Below, one piece after another: positions 53,785-63,204 of a DNA stretch of 64,000 nt (position 1 is the stretch's first letter; each line of letters starts with the position of its first letter). Both the position numbers and the translations under genes were made by a program. The stretch comes from Paenibacillus allorhizosphaerae (GTDB taxonomy: Bacteria; Bacillota; Bacilli; Paenibacillales; NBRC-103111): NCBI RefSeq assembly GCF_910594985.1, contig NZ_CAJVCE010000002.1:124001-188000 (forward strand), read 5' to 3'. The notes under the pieces are model-generated. The model made no database searches. It had not been told where the DNA came from and was given only the letters and a program-made list of their open reading frames with translations.

Positions 53785-55707
53785 TCACTTTGAAGCTTTA
53801 TCGGCCATTTCCGTACGAAGCCGTTCCTTCAGCGACGCGAGCGATAGTGTACCGAGATCGCCGGCGCTTCGGCTGCGCACGGAAACACTGCCGCTTTGCA
53901 TCTCCTGGTCGCCGATAATGAGCATATACGGAATTTTTTGCAGCTGCGCCTCGCGAATTTTATAGCCGATCTTCTCGCTGCGGTCGTCCAGTTCGACCCG
54001 GATGCCGGCCGCTTGCAGCTCCGACTCGACCTGTTTGGCATACGCAACATGCGCGGCTGCGATTGGAAGCACGATCGCCTGCGTAGGAGCGAGCCACAGC
54101 GGGAAGGCGCCGCCGTAATGTTCGGTGATCATGCCGATAAAGCGGTCGATGGAGCCGTATACGGCTCTGTGAATGACGACGGGACGAAGCTTTTGATTCG
54201 ATTCGTTCACATACGTCAGATCAAATTTTTCCGGGAACTGGAAGTCGAGTTGGATCGTGGCGCACTGCCAGCTCCGCTTAAGCGAGTCCTGAATGTGGAA
54301 GTCGATTTTCGGTCCGTAAAAAGCGCCGTCGCCTTCGTTCAGCCGGTACGGGATATTGAGCGACTCCAGCACCGATTTCAAAGCGTTCTCGGCTTGTTCC
54401 CACAGCTCATCCGAACCCATCGAATCGTCCGGCCTTGTCGACAACTCCATATTGTAGGAGAAGCCGAAGGTAGCGTACATCTCGCGAATCAATTCGATGA
54501 TGCCGACAATTTCGGCTTCGATTTGGTCCGGGCGGCAGAAAATGTGCGTGTCATCTTGCGTAAAAGTGCGGACGCGCAGCATGCCGTTCAGCGCTCCCGA
54601 CAGCTCGTGCCGGTGAACTTGACCGTTCTCCGCCATCCGGATCGGCAGGTCGCGGTAGGAGCGAAGCTTGTTCCCGTAAATCAGCATGTGTCCGGGACAG
54701 TTCATCGGCTTTAGCGCGTAAGCGACCCCGTCGACTTCGCTGAAGTACATGTTGTCGCGGTAATGGTCGTAATGTCCCGACCGTTCCCACAACTGCCGGT
54801 TCATCAGCAGCGGCGTGCGCACTTCCTGATACCCTCGAGCCTGCTGAAGCCTTCGTTCGTAGCTTTCCAGCTCGCTGCGAAGGAGTGCGCCCTTCGGCAA
54901 ATAGAACGGCATGCCCGGCGCTTCCTCGGAGAACATGAACAGTTCGAGCTCTTTGCCCAGCTTGCGGTGATCGCGCTTCTTGGCTTCCTCCAACAAATGC
55001 AAATGCTCTTCAAGCTGCTGCACGTTCGGGAAGGCCGTTCCGTAAATGCGCTGAAGCATCTTGTTGCTTGCATCCCCGCGCCAATAGGCACCGGCGACCG
55101 ACAACAGCTTAAACGCCTTGATGAAGCCGGTGGACGGAAGATGGGGACCGCGGCACAAGTCTGTGAATTCACCTTGATGGTAAACGGAAATGACGGCGTC
55201 CTCCGGCAAATCCCGGATCAGTTCCAGCTTGAGCGGATCGCCGATCCGCTCGAACAGCCGCACCGCTTCCGCTCGCGGCAGCGTTTGCCGCCGAATGACC
55301 AAATTTTCCTGCATGATCTGGAGCATCGTCCGCTCGATGGCCGGAAGATCGGCGGGGGATAGCGTAACAGGCAAATCGATATCGTAATAAAAGCCGTCCG
55401 CCGTCACGGGGCCAACGCCGAGCGAGACTTGGTCCGCGCCGTAGATCCGCTTCAGCGCTTGCGCCATGAGATGAGCGGTGCTATGCCGCAGCAAATGCAG
55501 CCCTTCGGGCGAATCCAGCGTAATGATTTGCACCGACGCGTTTTCTTTCAGCGGCGTGTCTAGATCGACCAGCACATCGTTCACTTTGCCGCCGACGGCG
55601 CTTTTTTTCAGGCTCATGCTGATAGAAGCGGCCAGATCGGCGACGGTCGCTCCTTTCCCCAGCAGTTTCACGGATCGGTCAGGCAGCTTGATTTGGACTT
55701 GTTCCAT
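53785..55707 (-). CDS. thrS: Threonyl-tRNA synthetase
   Basis: The 640-aa class II synthetase has all domains: TGS (residues 1-60), the editing domain with HSTAHLMAQALKR and the later CRGPHLPSTG, and the catalytic core with MNCPGHMLIYG and VRTFTQDDTHIFC. YGPKIDFHIQDSLKRSWQ supplies zinc and threonine ligands, and the C-terminal anticodon domain ends the protein. The ATG at 55707 has GAGGAG 8 bases upstream; GTG 55716 is inside it. Expression should be set by the two T-box leaders that precede it. Confidence 0.96.
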   Translation of the reverse strand: MEQVQIKLPDRSVKLLGKGATVADLAASISMSLKKSAVGGKVNDVLVDLDTPLKENASVQIITLDSPEGLHLLRHSTAHLMAQALKRIYGADQVSLGVGPVTADGFYYDIDLPVTLSPADLPAIERTMLQIMQENLVIRRQTLPRAEAVRLFERIGDPLKLELIRDLPEDAVISVYHQGEFTDLCRGPHLPSTGFIKAFKLLSVAGAYWRGDASNKMLQRIYGTAFPNVQQLEEHLHLLEEAKKRDHRKLGKELELFMFSEEAPGMPFYLPKGALLRSELESYERRLQQARGYQEVRTPLLMNRQLWERSGHYDHYRDNMYFSEVDGVAYALKPMNCPGHMLIYGNKLRSYRDLPIRMAENGQVHRHELSGALNGMLRVRTFTQDDTHIFCRPDQIEAEIVGIIELIREMYATFGFSYNMELSTRPDDSMGSDELWEQAENALKSVLESLNIPYRLNEGDGAFYGPKIDFHIQDSLKRSWQCATIQLDFQFPEKFDLTYVNESNQKLRPVVIHRAVYGSIDRFIGMITEHYGGAFPLWLAPTQAIVLPIAAAHVAYAKQVESELQAAGIRVELDDRSEKIGYKIREAQLQKIPYMLIIGDQEMQSGSVSVRSRSAGDLGTLSLASLKERLRTEMADKASK

Positions 55708-55737
55708 TTGAATCACTCCTCAGCATGTTTTGTAAAT

Positions 55738-56062
55738 AAAAAAGAGCACTATCGCCGTTGCAGCGGTAACATCGGTACATTCCGATTTCCGCTCTCAACA
55801 GGGACGATTGTGCTCGTGGTTCCACCCTTATTCGACGGATGCCGCTCAGGCGTGCGAGGGGATCCGTCCTTGTCGCCCGGTAACGGGGGCTAATCCGGCA
55901 GGCGTTACTGAAATCCGGGCCGTGGTTCAAGGCCGTAAGATTCGTTCCCGACTGCAGCTGCAAGGGGGTAAGCGACGTGAACGCATCGGAAAGCCTTTCA
56001 GCCGGGGGCTTTCTCTCTGGGCGAGCGTATCAACGTCCTCATGTCCTTGGTCGTTGCCTTGG
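55738..56062 (-). promoter_or_regulatory. T-box riboswitch, proximal copy, upstream of thrS
   Basis: The T-box core AGGGTGGAACCACGAG (55828-55813) is followed by a long terminator hairpin that ends in GTGCTC and a T6 run (55743-55738). Stem I begins near 56060 with GACCAAGGACATGAGGACG and carries the GA-motif (AGAGA) and GGCTGAAAGGC loop. On its 3' side GA-ACC-ACGG (55928-55920) offers ACC, a threonine codon, as specifier. Uncharged tRNA-Thr would favour the antiterminator. Confidence 0.88.
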
Positions 56063-56084
56063 TGTATGAATCGTCGTGAAAAAC

Positions 56085-56415
56085 AAAAAAGAGCAATCGC
56101 CGCTGCAACGGTAACATCGGTGCATTCCGATGTCCGTTATCAACAGGGACGATGTGCTCGTGGTTCCACCCTTATTAAACGGTCTGTCAGCATTGGTGCG
56201 CGCTGATGAATAGACCGTACTTTGCCTTGGATAACGGGAGCGGTCTCCCGACAGGCGTTACTGGAATCCGGACCGTGGCTCAATGCCGTAAGGATTCGTT
56301 CCCGACTGCGGCTACAAGGGGGTAAGCGACGTGAACGCATCGGGAAGCCTTTCAGCCGGGGGCTTCTTCTCTGGGCGCGCGTCTTACGTGCTCATGTCCT
56401 TGGTCATTGCCTTTG
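56085..56415 (-). promoter_or_regulatory. T-box riboswitch, distal copy, upstream of thrS
   Basis: A second full T-box lies directly upstream, about 80% like the first by eye. It has stem I from about 56413 (GACCAAGGACATGAGCACG), the same T-box core (56172-56157) and a terminator ending GATTGCTC-T6 (56090-56085). GGAC/GTCC and CGTAAG/CTTACG can form stem I here. The triplet matching the proximal ACC is GCC (56279-56277), an alanine codon. Confidence 0.85.
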
Positions 56416-56532
56416 AATCGTAAATAATGGTTCAAATTATAGCCCGCCATTTCGGCAAATGTCAATAGGCAAAAATGGAGCGGCTTCATTTCCGGATGCG
56501 GCGCAAACGAAAACCATACACGCGCAAACGGC

Positions 56533-56562
56533 AAAAAAACGGGACGGCGGTTCCGTCCCGTT
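56533..56562 (-). terminator. Terminator of the secreted helical-repeat gene
   Basis: AACGGGACGG and CCGTCCCGTT form a perfect stem; a T7 run follows on the minus strand. Confidence 0.85.
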
Positions 56563-56675
56563 CATTGCCTAGCGTTGCTTCGGCCTGCCAAGTAAGCAAG
56601 CGCCGCTCCCGTGCGGCGTCCATTCGCGCGTTTCCCGCAAAGTCCATCGACCGGGAAAGCCATTGGCGGTAAGTA

Positions 56676-57461
56676 TTATTTTTTCGGCTTTTCTTCCTTC
56701 ATGTGCTTCAGGTCAACCATTTTCTCGATCCACGGCGTCATGCCGTCTTTGATTTTGCTCACCAGCTGCTCTTTGGTCATTCCTTTGCTTTGCGCGATTT
56801 CGGCAAGCGATTTGCCGGAATTTAGCTGCGTCTTCAGCTCTTCCTCGGAGATGCCCAGGATGCCCGCAAGCTTGTCCGGCGCCGGCATCATGCGGTGCTT
56901 CGCGCTGCGCATGGGATGCTTGCCCTCGCCGTCAAATTTATGGTTAACCATAAATTTTAAATGTCCCGCCATGTTTTGCTTGATGCGTTCGGCCTTCTCC
57001 GCTGTCAGCTTGCCGGCGGCGACCGCTTCGTCGATCTTTTTGCCGCGCTGCGCCTCAAGCTTGGCGATCAAATCGGCTTCGCTGATGTTTTTCTCGGAAG
57101 CGAGCTGCGCCAATGTTTTATCTTTGAGCGCCGTGCGCAGCGCCTCCGGATCCATGCCGAGAATGGCAGCCGCTTCCTCGATAATCGGCATGCCTTTCAT
57201 AGGCGCTGCCTGCTTTTTGTCGCCATTGCCTGCTTCCTTCTGCTTTTCGCCGCGCTTGCCAAACCATTCCTTCAGCCGGTTCGTTTTGCCGCTTTGCTCT
57301 TTGGCGTCGTCGCTGCCCGGAACGTCGGACTGCACGGAGGCGTCCGAAGGCTCGGCGTGAACGAGCTGCCGCGAGCCGTACAGCGCGCCGCCGCCAAGCA
57401 CAAGAGCTAACGTGAGCGTGGTGACGATGACTTTCTTCGCGTACGTCTTGTTCAACTTCAT
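56676..57461 (-). CDS. Secreted two-repeat helical protein (DUF2680-like)
   Basis: A 261-aa exported protein. After a signal peptide (KVIVTTLTLALVLGGGA, cleavage near VHA-E, residue 36) there is a charged linker. Two copies of a helical unit then follow: AAAILGMDPEALRTALKDK with LAQLASEKNISEADLIAKL (about 97-140), and LAGILGISEEELKTQLNSG with LAEIAQSKGMTKEQLVSKI (about 198-240). The unit resembles DUF2680-like repeats of Bacillales secreted proteins. Function unknown. Ribosome site AGGAAGGTGAA precedes ATG. Confidence 0.75.
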   Translation of the reverse strand: MKLNKTYAKKVIVTTLTLALVLGGGALYGSRQLVHAEPSDASVQSDVPGSDDAKEQSGKTNRLKEWFGKRGEKQKEAGNGDKKQAAPMKGMPIIEEAAAILGMDPEALRTALKDKTLAQLASEKNISEADLIAKLEAQRGKKIDEAVAAGKLTAEKAERIKQNMAGHLKFMVNHKFDGEGKHPMRSAKHRMMPAPDKLAGILGISEEELKTQLNSGKSLAEIAQSKGMTKEQLVSKIKDGMTPWIEKMVDLKHMKEEKPKK

Positions 57462-57582
57462 TTCACCTTCCTGTCGCTTTTATTCGGTTTGCACCAACTA
57501 TAGCTTGTGCAGGTTCGCTGAATACTAGCTTAAAGGGAGCTTAGAATTACATAAATTTTTCATGAGCCGGTATGGTTACCGC

Positions 57583-58218
57583 TTACAACGATCTGGCAAG
57601 ACGGTACATCGGCATCAAAGCCTCGAATGTTTCTCCGGCCGCCCGCAGGAAGGCGTCCCCGTCACGCAGCAGCGGATCGTCCGCGAGCAAATTGCGTCCC
57701 ACCAGCAGCTCCACGCTTTTCACGTCGCGAAACCGTTCGATCGCTTGCTTGAGTCCCGCTTCGCCGAGCGACTTTACCGGGACGGCGTCTTTTTTCATAT
57801 GGTCGAAAGACACGACGAAATCACCCGGCAGGCTTTTATAAATTTGCTTCGTCTTCTTCAAATAGGCAGCGGCAATCGCCTTCTTATCCGGCAGTTCATA
57901 AATCAGCGCAAGCCAGAGGAATACCCGGTCGTCGAACATGCCGATTTGAAAGTGAGGGTGCTGCTTGTACCCGCGCTTGTTGTTTGCGAATGCCAGCCAT
58001 GTATCGACGGGCGCATTCACCTTACGCCTGGCATGCTGGGCGATATGCAGATACATTTCCTCGCCCGCCTGCGCGCTGACCGCCGGGAGAAGAGCTTCGC
58101 TGATTTCACGGAATTTCGGCTGAATCCGGCCGCGGATCGCCTCCATCCGGGCTTCCAGCCCATCGATGCGAAATGTGTCGAAATCGGTTTCTCGAAAGCC
58201 TTCGAATGCTGTTTTCAT
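57583..58218 (-). CDS. YktB family protein (DUF1054)
   Basis: A 211-aa protein of the Bacillales YktB family. It starts FEGFRETDFDTFRIDGLEAR and has HIAQHARRKVNAPVDTWLAF, KHPHFQIGMF-like (QHPHFQIGMFDDRVFLWLA) and the C-terminal RNLLADDP segment. The fold is known but no function is. GGGAGAGAAACTGAGCA precedes ATG. Confidence 0.88.
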   Translation of the reverse strand: MKTAFEGFRETDFDTFRIDGLEARMEAIRGRIQPKFREISEALLPAVSAQAGEEMYLHIAQHARRKVNAPVDTWLAFANNKRGYKQHPHFQIGMFDDRVFLWLALIYELPDKKAIAAAYLKKTKQIYKSLPGDFVVSFDHMKKDAVPVKSLGEAGLKQAIERFRDVKSVELLVGRNLLADDPLLRDGDAFLRAAGETFEALMPMYRLARSL

Positions 58219-58384
58219 TGCTCAGTTTCTCTCCCTTTTGCATATGAGCCGGCCGTACCGGTTTTAGAACAATATACCATATTCGTCTTACGGTGTGCAC
58301 GGCAAGCGGCTTTATCCGACAAATAACGACAATTCTCTTAACTAACCTAAAAAAAACACAAACAAGTGAAAAGGCATTCCATAG

Positions 58385-58413
58385 TTGACCTGACGGCTTC
58401 CATGTAAGATAAA
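58385..58413 (+). promoter_or_regulatory. Candidate promoter of the sugar-importer operon
   Basis: TTGACC, 17 bases, GATAAA; 38 bases before the first permease gene. The -10 is only 4/6. Confidence 0.4.
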
Positions 58414-58451
58414 ACTACAAACGAAAAGACGCAATAAGGAGGGACCAGCAT

Positions 58452-59411
58452 ATGGCGGCAAACATGCAAGCAGCAGAGTCCGTCGGCACGAACGAAACGT
58501 CCGATAAAAGAAGCTTGCTGCGTTTTATGTGGAAATATAAAGCGCTTTATTTCTTATCGTTGCCCGGCATTATTTATTTCATCATCTTTAAGTACGTACC
58601 GCTCTTCGGGTCGATTATCGCATTTCAGGATTACAACATTTTTAACGGGATTACCGGCAGCAAATGGGTCGGTTTGGAGCATTTCCGACGAATGTTCGCG
58701 CACTACGATTTTTTGAACATTTTGAAGAACACATTGCTGATCGGTTTGTATGATCTGGTGCTTGCGTTTCCGGCGCCGATCGTGCTCGCGCTTTTGCTTA
58801 ACGAGCTTCGTCTCGTTGTGTACAAGCGGTTGCTTCAAACGGTCGTATATATGCCTCACTTTTTGTCCTGGGTCATTGTCGGCGGTATCGCGGTCGGCGT
58901 ATTGTCTCCTTCCACCGGGGTTGTGAATCAGCTGCTGACGGCGCTCGGGTTTGACCCGATCTATTTTCTCGGGGAAGAATCGTGGATTCGCACGGTGCTG
59001 ATCGGAACGGGCATTTGGCGCGATTCCGGTTACGGCACGATCATATACTTGGCCGCTTTGGCCGGCATTAATCCGGATTTGTACGAAGCGGCGGAAGTCG
59101 ACGGCGCAAGCCGCTGGCGGCAGACGCTCTCCATTACGATTCCTGCGCTGCTGCCGACCATTATGATTTTGTTCCTGCTGCATATCGGCAAGTTTTTGGA
59201 CTTCGGGTTCGAGCGCGTGTTCGTATTCCTGAATCCGCTTAACAAAAATAACGGTGAAATTCTGGATACTTATATTTACTCGGTCGGCTTGCTTGGCCAG
59301 CAATTTAGCTACACGACGGCGATCGGCTTGTTCAAGTCGGTTGTAGGCCTCATGCTCGTCGTGATCGGCAACTATTTAAGCAAAAAGACAACAGGGGAAA
59401 GCCTGTATTAA
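58452..59411 (+). CDS. Carbohydrate ABC transporter permease (LplB-like)
   Basis: A 319-aa inner-membrane permease with six helices, of the Paenibacillus-type LplB/YtcP group. The start has a cytosolic polar leader, then YFLSLPGIIYFIIFKYVPLFG. The EAA loop, EAAEVDGASRWRQTLSITIP, contacts the ATPase. Oligosaccharide uptake (pectin, xylan or similar fragments) is the usual role. No ATPase gene is in the operon, so a shared MsmX-type ATPase is implied. Start behind AGGAGGGACCAGCAT. Confidence 0.9.
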   Translation: MAANMQAAESVGTNETSDKRSLLRFMWKYKALYFLSLPGIIYFIIFKYVPLFGSIIAFQDYNIFNGITGSKWVGLEHFRRMFAHYDFLNILKNTLLIGLYDLVLAFPAPIVLALLLNELRLVVYKRLLQTVVYMPHFLSWVIVGGIAVGVLSPSTGVVNQLLTALGFDPIYFLGEESWIRTVLIGTGIWRDSGYGTIIYLAALAGINPDLYEAAEVDGASRWRQTLSITIPALLPTIMILFLLHIGKFLDFGFERVFVFLNPLNKNNGEILDTYIYSVGLLGQQFSYTTAIGLFKSVVGLMLVVIGNYLSKKTTGESLY

Positions 59412-59444
59412 TTCAAGAGGCAGTTCAATGGAGGTGAATCCATA

Positions 59445-60323
59445 ATGAAAAGAGCATCTGCCGGCTGGCAAACGTTCAATGTCATTAACATCTTGTTTTT
59501 AACCGCGCTTGCGCTCGCCATGTTCCTGCCGTTCCTCAACGTGCTGGCGCAATCGTTCAGCAGTTCCGAAGCAGTCGTGAGCGGGAAAGTATTGTTTTTG
59601 CCGGTTGATTTTACCTGGATTAACTATCAATACGTATTCAGCGATGCGGCCATGTGGCGGTCGCTGGGCGTAACGGTGTACATTACGGTTTTCGGGACGC
59701 TGATCAATCTGGCCGCTACCGCTTCTCTGGCTTATCCGGTATCGAGGCAGGAGTATGTAGGCCGTCAAACGGTCGTGATGATGGTACTGATCACCATGGT
59801 ATTCAGCGCGCCGCTTATCCCGAACTTTATCCTGATGAAGGAGCTGCATTTGACCAACTCGCTTTGGGCGCTGCTCATTCCGGGCGCGATCAGCGCGTTC
59901 AACTTCTTCGTCATGCGGTCGTTTTTCATGCAAATCCCGGGCGAAATTATCGACTCGGGCCGAATCGACGGCTGCACCGAGATGCGGATGCTGTGGAGCA
60001 TCGTATTGCCGCTGTCCAAGCCGGTCATGGCGTCGCTCGGCATCTTTTATGCGGTAAACCATTGGAACACGTACATGAACGCGCTGTACTATATCAACAA
60101 GCCTACGCTTTGGCCGTTGCAAGTGAAGCTGCGCCAGCTCATCGTATCCGATGAAATCAATATCGATCCGTCGGCATCCCAGTTCAGCGGGCTTGCGCAT
60201 ATGGACCCGGAAGGCATCAAGATGGCTACGATCATTATCGCCACCATTCCGATCATATTGGTTTATCCGTTCCTGCAGCGTCATTTTGTCAAAGGGATGA
60301 TGGTCGGTTCGGTCAAATCGTAA
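59445..60323 (+). CDS. Carbohydrate ABC transporter permease (LplC-like)
   Basis: The partner permease, 292 aa with six helices. It has FLPFLNVLAQSFSSSEAVVSG, PNFILMKELHLTNSLWALLIPGA, and the EAA-type loop IDSGRIDGCTEMRMLWSIVL (with Ser-Gly where EAA usually stands). The end has PFLQRHFVKGMMVGSVKS, as in YtcP/LplC proteins. It follows the first permease by 33 bases with GGAGGTGAATCCATA before ATG. Confidence 0.9.
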   Translation: MKRASAGWQTFNVINILFLTALALAMFLPFLNVLAQSFSSSEAVVSGKVLFLPVDFTWINYQYVFSDAAMWRSLGVTVYITVFGTLINLAATASLAYPVSRQEYVGRQTVVMMVLITMVFSAPLIPNFILMKELHLTNSLWALLIPGAISAFNFFVMRSFFMQIPGEIIDSGRIDGCTEMRMLWSIVLPLSKPVMASLGIFYAVNHWNTYMNALYYINKPTLWPLQVKLRQLIVSDEINIDPSASQFSGLAHMDPEGIKMATIIIATIPIILVYPFLQRHFVKGMMVGSVKS

Positions 60324-60435
60324 TGGTAAAGTTTGCATGTAAACGAAGTAAGGCGGGCACCCTAAAAAAAAGACAATCGGAACCAAAGCCATTCCCTGTT
60401 CGGTTTGTCGGTGCCCCTTTACAATGGATCTAGGG

Positions 60436-60449
60436 TGAAAGCGCTTATC
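60436..60449 (+). promoter_or_regulatory. Probable cre site before the binding-protein gene
   Basis: TGAAAGCGCTTATC matches 12 of 14 positions of the CcpA operator. It lies 50 bases before the binding-protein start codon. The same gap (60373-60412) has a possible 12-base imperfect hairpin. Confidence 0.45.
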
Positions 60450-60498
60450 CGTTTTTGCGACAACGACAAAAATTCGACTAGAGAAGAGGGGCATGACA

Positions 60499-62061
60499 AT
60501 GAAAAAATGGGTCAAGGTCGGAATGGCTTCCGTGCTCGCTACCAGCATGCTGGCCGGCTGTGCAAAATCTTCGGACAAACAGGCTGCGGAAGGCGGCAAT
60601 TCGGGCGGAAAAGCGAAATTTTCCATATCGATGCGAACGCTTGCATTCAACTACGTAGAGAAATCGCCGAACATTAACGAAGACAAATGGGTTAAAAAGC
60701 TGGAAGAGAAGACAAACACCGATTTGGATATCGTCCTTGTGCCGCATAAGGAATTCGAGCAGAAGATGATCCAAATGTTCGCCACCAACGATATTCCGGA
60801 CGTCGTGCAGGGGAGCGGCGGCGTGGCCGGCAAAGAAATGGCGGGCTCCGTGCAGGCCGGCGTATTCATGCCGCTGGACGACTTGTTGCAGAAATACGGG
60901 CAAAACCTGTTGAAAAAAATTCCAAAGGAAGCATGGCAGAAGGAAACGTATCAAGGTAAAATTTACGCGATTCCGGAGTTTCTGTCGAACCCATCCCGCC
61001 GCGCGACGGCGATCCGTAAAGATTTGCTGGACAAAGCGGGCTTGCCGGTACCGAAGACGGTCGACGAATATTTGAACGTGCTTCGCAAGTTTAAAGAAAT
61101 GGGCGTCGAGCAGCCGTACCAAGGCCGCGAAAACTTCAAGTACGCCGATACGTTCTTCGGCGCGTACGACGTATTCCCGTACTTGTCCCAGTCCATGCTG
61201 AAGGACAACCAGGTCGTTCCGAAGTTCTTTAACGTAGACGGCATGCAAAAAGCGCTGCAAACGTACAAAACGATGTTTGACGAAGGCTTGATCTCCAAAG
61301 AATTCGCAACGATCAATCCGACGGTTTACAAAAACAACATCCTGGCGGGCAAAGCAGGCGTGTGGTCCATGAACGCGAACGAATTGCTGCAATGGGAGCA
61401 GCAGTTGAAAGCGAGTGTGCCTACGGCGAAGATCGAACTAATTCCTTCCCCGGTAGGTCCGGACGGCAAAGGCGGCTACTACTTGTACAACTCCGTAACC
61501 CGCGCATGGTTTATTAACAAGAATGTGAAAGATCCGGCTGCGATCATCAAGTTCTTCGATTGGATGGTGTCGGATGAAGCGGAGAAATTCTTTACCTTCG
61601 GTGTTGAAGGGGAAAACTATACGGCTAAAGACGGCAAGATCGATTATAAAGCTCCGACGGACCCGCAAGGCGTCGACGAAGAGCGTTACCGTCAAGCGTT
61701 CCTGTGGATGGTGCAAGACACGACATATAATAAAGGCACACTCAGCCTGACCGAAGACGGCAAAAAATTAATGAACATTTATGATACAATGTTGTCGAAA
61801 GAAGGGCGCGACGGCATCCAGTTTGAGCCTCGACTAGATGCTTATATCAAAAATCCGGACATCTCGCCGGAATCCGATTTCGCAGCGCCGGTGCTGATGG
61901 CCCATATGGTGAAAATGGTGTACGGCAAGGAACCGATTTCCGATTGGCCGAAAGTCATCGAGGAATGGAAGTCCAAAGGCGGTAACGATGTGATCAAGGA
62001 AGCGACGGAGAAGTACAACAAGAAAGATCCGAACGTGACGATCTCCATGCCGCGCCGTTAA
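60499..62061 (+). CDS. Extracellular solute-binding lipoprotein of the sugar importer
   Basis: A 520-aa lipoprotein (lipobox LAGC, Cys about 21) that captures the sugar outside the cell for the two upstream permeases. FSISMRTLAFNYVEKSPNIN, NDIPDVVQGSGGVAGKEM and DLDIVLVPHKEFEQKMIQMF fit the LplA-like class of family-1 binding proteins. ATG 60499 is preferred over 60493 because AGAGGGG is then about 9 bases away. A 175-base gap with a cre-like site precedes it. Confidence 0.9.
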   Translation: MKKWVKVGMASVLATSMLAGCAKSSDKQAAEGGNSGGKAKFSISMRTLAFNYVEKSPNINEDKWVKKLEEKTNTDLDIVLVPHKEFEQKMIQMFATNDIPDVVQGSGGVAGKEMAGSVQAGVFMPLDDLLQKYGQNLLKKIPKEAWQKETYQGKIYAIPEFLSNPSRRATAIRKDLLDKAGLPVPKTVDEYLNVLRKFKEMGVEQPYQGRENFKYADTFFGAYDVFPYLSQSMLKDNQVVPKFFNVDGMQKALQTYKTMFDEGLISKEFATINPTVYKNNILAGKAGVWSMNANELLQWEQQLKASVPTAKIELIPSPVGPDGKGGYYLYNSVTRAWFINKNVKDPAAIIKFFDWMVSDEAEKFFTFGVEGENYTAKDGKIDYKAPTDPQGVDEERYRQAFLWMVQDTTYNKGTLSLTEDGKKLMNIYDTMLSKEGRDGIQFEPRLDAYIKNPDISPESDFAAPVLMAHMVKMVYGKEPISDWPKVIEEWKSKGGNDVIKEATEKYNKKDPNVTISMPRR

Positions 62062-62166
62062 TAATTGAATGTAAGCCATAAGATCTCCTCACGCCGCACA
62101 GCCGGTGTGGGGAGTGATTGTTATACACCGCTTTGGCGCAAGCCAACTGGAAAGGAGCGCCCGCTG

Positions 62167-63204
62167 ATGTACCGAATATTGATTGCCGACGATGAACCGA
62201 TGATCCGCAAAGGGCTGCAAAAGCTGGTGGAGCAGTCCGGTCTGCCGATCGCATCGATCCGAACGGCGGATAACGGCGTCACGGCGCTGCAGCAAATACG
62301 AGAGGAACGGCCCGATTTTCTGCTGACCGATATTCGGATGCCGAAGATGGACGGGCTGGAATTGTGCCGCGAAGTGGCCGAACTGGATGAAGACATTCAA
62401 ATGGTCGTCATTTCGGGGTTCGGCGATTTTGAGTACGCGCAGAAGTGCGTCTCCTATGGCATCAAAGAGTACTTGCTCAAGCCGGTGAACAAGAAGAAAT
62501 TCCAGGAAACGCTGGAGAAGCTGATCCGGCTCAAAACGAGGCAGCAATCGGAAACGTTCGTTCCGGTGACGAAGCTGGAAGAATGGGTCCAGGAGATGGA
62601 TGCGGCCATCTGGGAGCTGCGGGAAGCGGACATGCATGATCAATTGCAGCGCATGAAAAGCGAGCTCGATTCGTACCGGCTGAAGCCCGGTCGTTTGAAC
62701 GATGTGCTCACGGAGCTGCATGCGCTGCTCGGCAAACGGCTGAACACCCGCGACGTGTTTGCTTTTCACGCGGAACTGGCGCTGTCCGGTACCGCGAACG
62801 AGAGCGAGTCGTGGGAGCGGTTCAATGCAAGCATCCGCAGCTTGTTCGAAGCGCTGAAGGCGAAGCGCCGCGGCAAGCCGAAAGACGCGGTCGAGGAAGC
62901 GAAGCAATATATCGAGCATCACTTGGCCGAGGAAGTGTCGCTGGAGGAAGTGGCCGAGCATATCGGCCTCAATGCGTCGTACTTCAGCCAATTGTTCAAG
63001 CAATCGACGAACGAAACATTCGTGCAATATCGGACGCGTCGGCGAATGGAAAAAGCGAAAAAGCTGCTGCAGCAGCCGCAGTACCGCATCACGGACATTT
63101 CGGGCGAGGTCGGCTACGCGGATCATCCGCATTTTACGAAGACGTTCAAGAAGTATACGGGCTTCCTGCCGTCGGAGTACAGACAAAAGATGGGCATTGA
63201 ATAA
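62167..63204 (+). CDS. Response regulator with AraC output domain (YesN-like)
   Basis: A 345-aa two-component regulator. The receiver domain has ADDEPMIRKGL, the phospho-Asp in LLTDIRMPKMDGLEL (about residue 55) and Lys in YLLKPVNK. A linker of about 115 residues follows. The C-terminal AraC domain has SLEEVAEHIGLNASYFSQLF and ITDISGEVGYADHPHFTKTF. It is expected to activate the adjacent sugar-uptake operon. ATG 62167 follows AAAGGAGCGCCCGCTG. Confidence 0.92.
   Translation: MYRILIADDEPMIRKGLQKLVEQSGLPIASIRTADNGVTALQQIREERPDFLLTDIRMPKMDGLELCREVAELDEDIQMVVISGFGDFEYAQKCVSYGIKEYLLKPVNKKKFQETLEKLIRLKTRQQSETFVPVTKLEEWVQEMDAAIWELREADMHDQLQRMKSELDSYRLKPGRLNDVLTELHALLGKRLNTRDVFAFHAELALSGTANESESWERFNASIRSLFEALKAKRRGKPKDAVEEAKQYIEHHLAEEVSLEEVAEHIGLNASYFSQLFKQSTNETFVQYRTRRRMEKAKKLLQQPQYRITDISGEVGYADHPHFTKTFKKYTGFLPSEYRQKMGIE

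Noticed and set aside
53896..54714. 272-aa open frame on the plus strand
   Set aside because: Antisense to thrS.
55813..56172. Repeated blocks upstream of thrS as a duplicated insertion element
   Set aside because: Both copies carry the T-box core and terminator; they are regulatory leaders.
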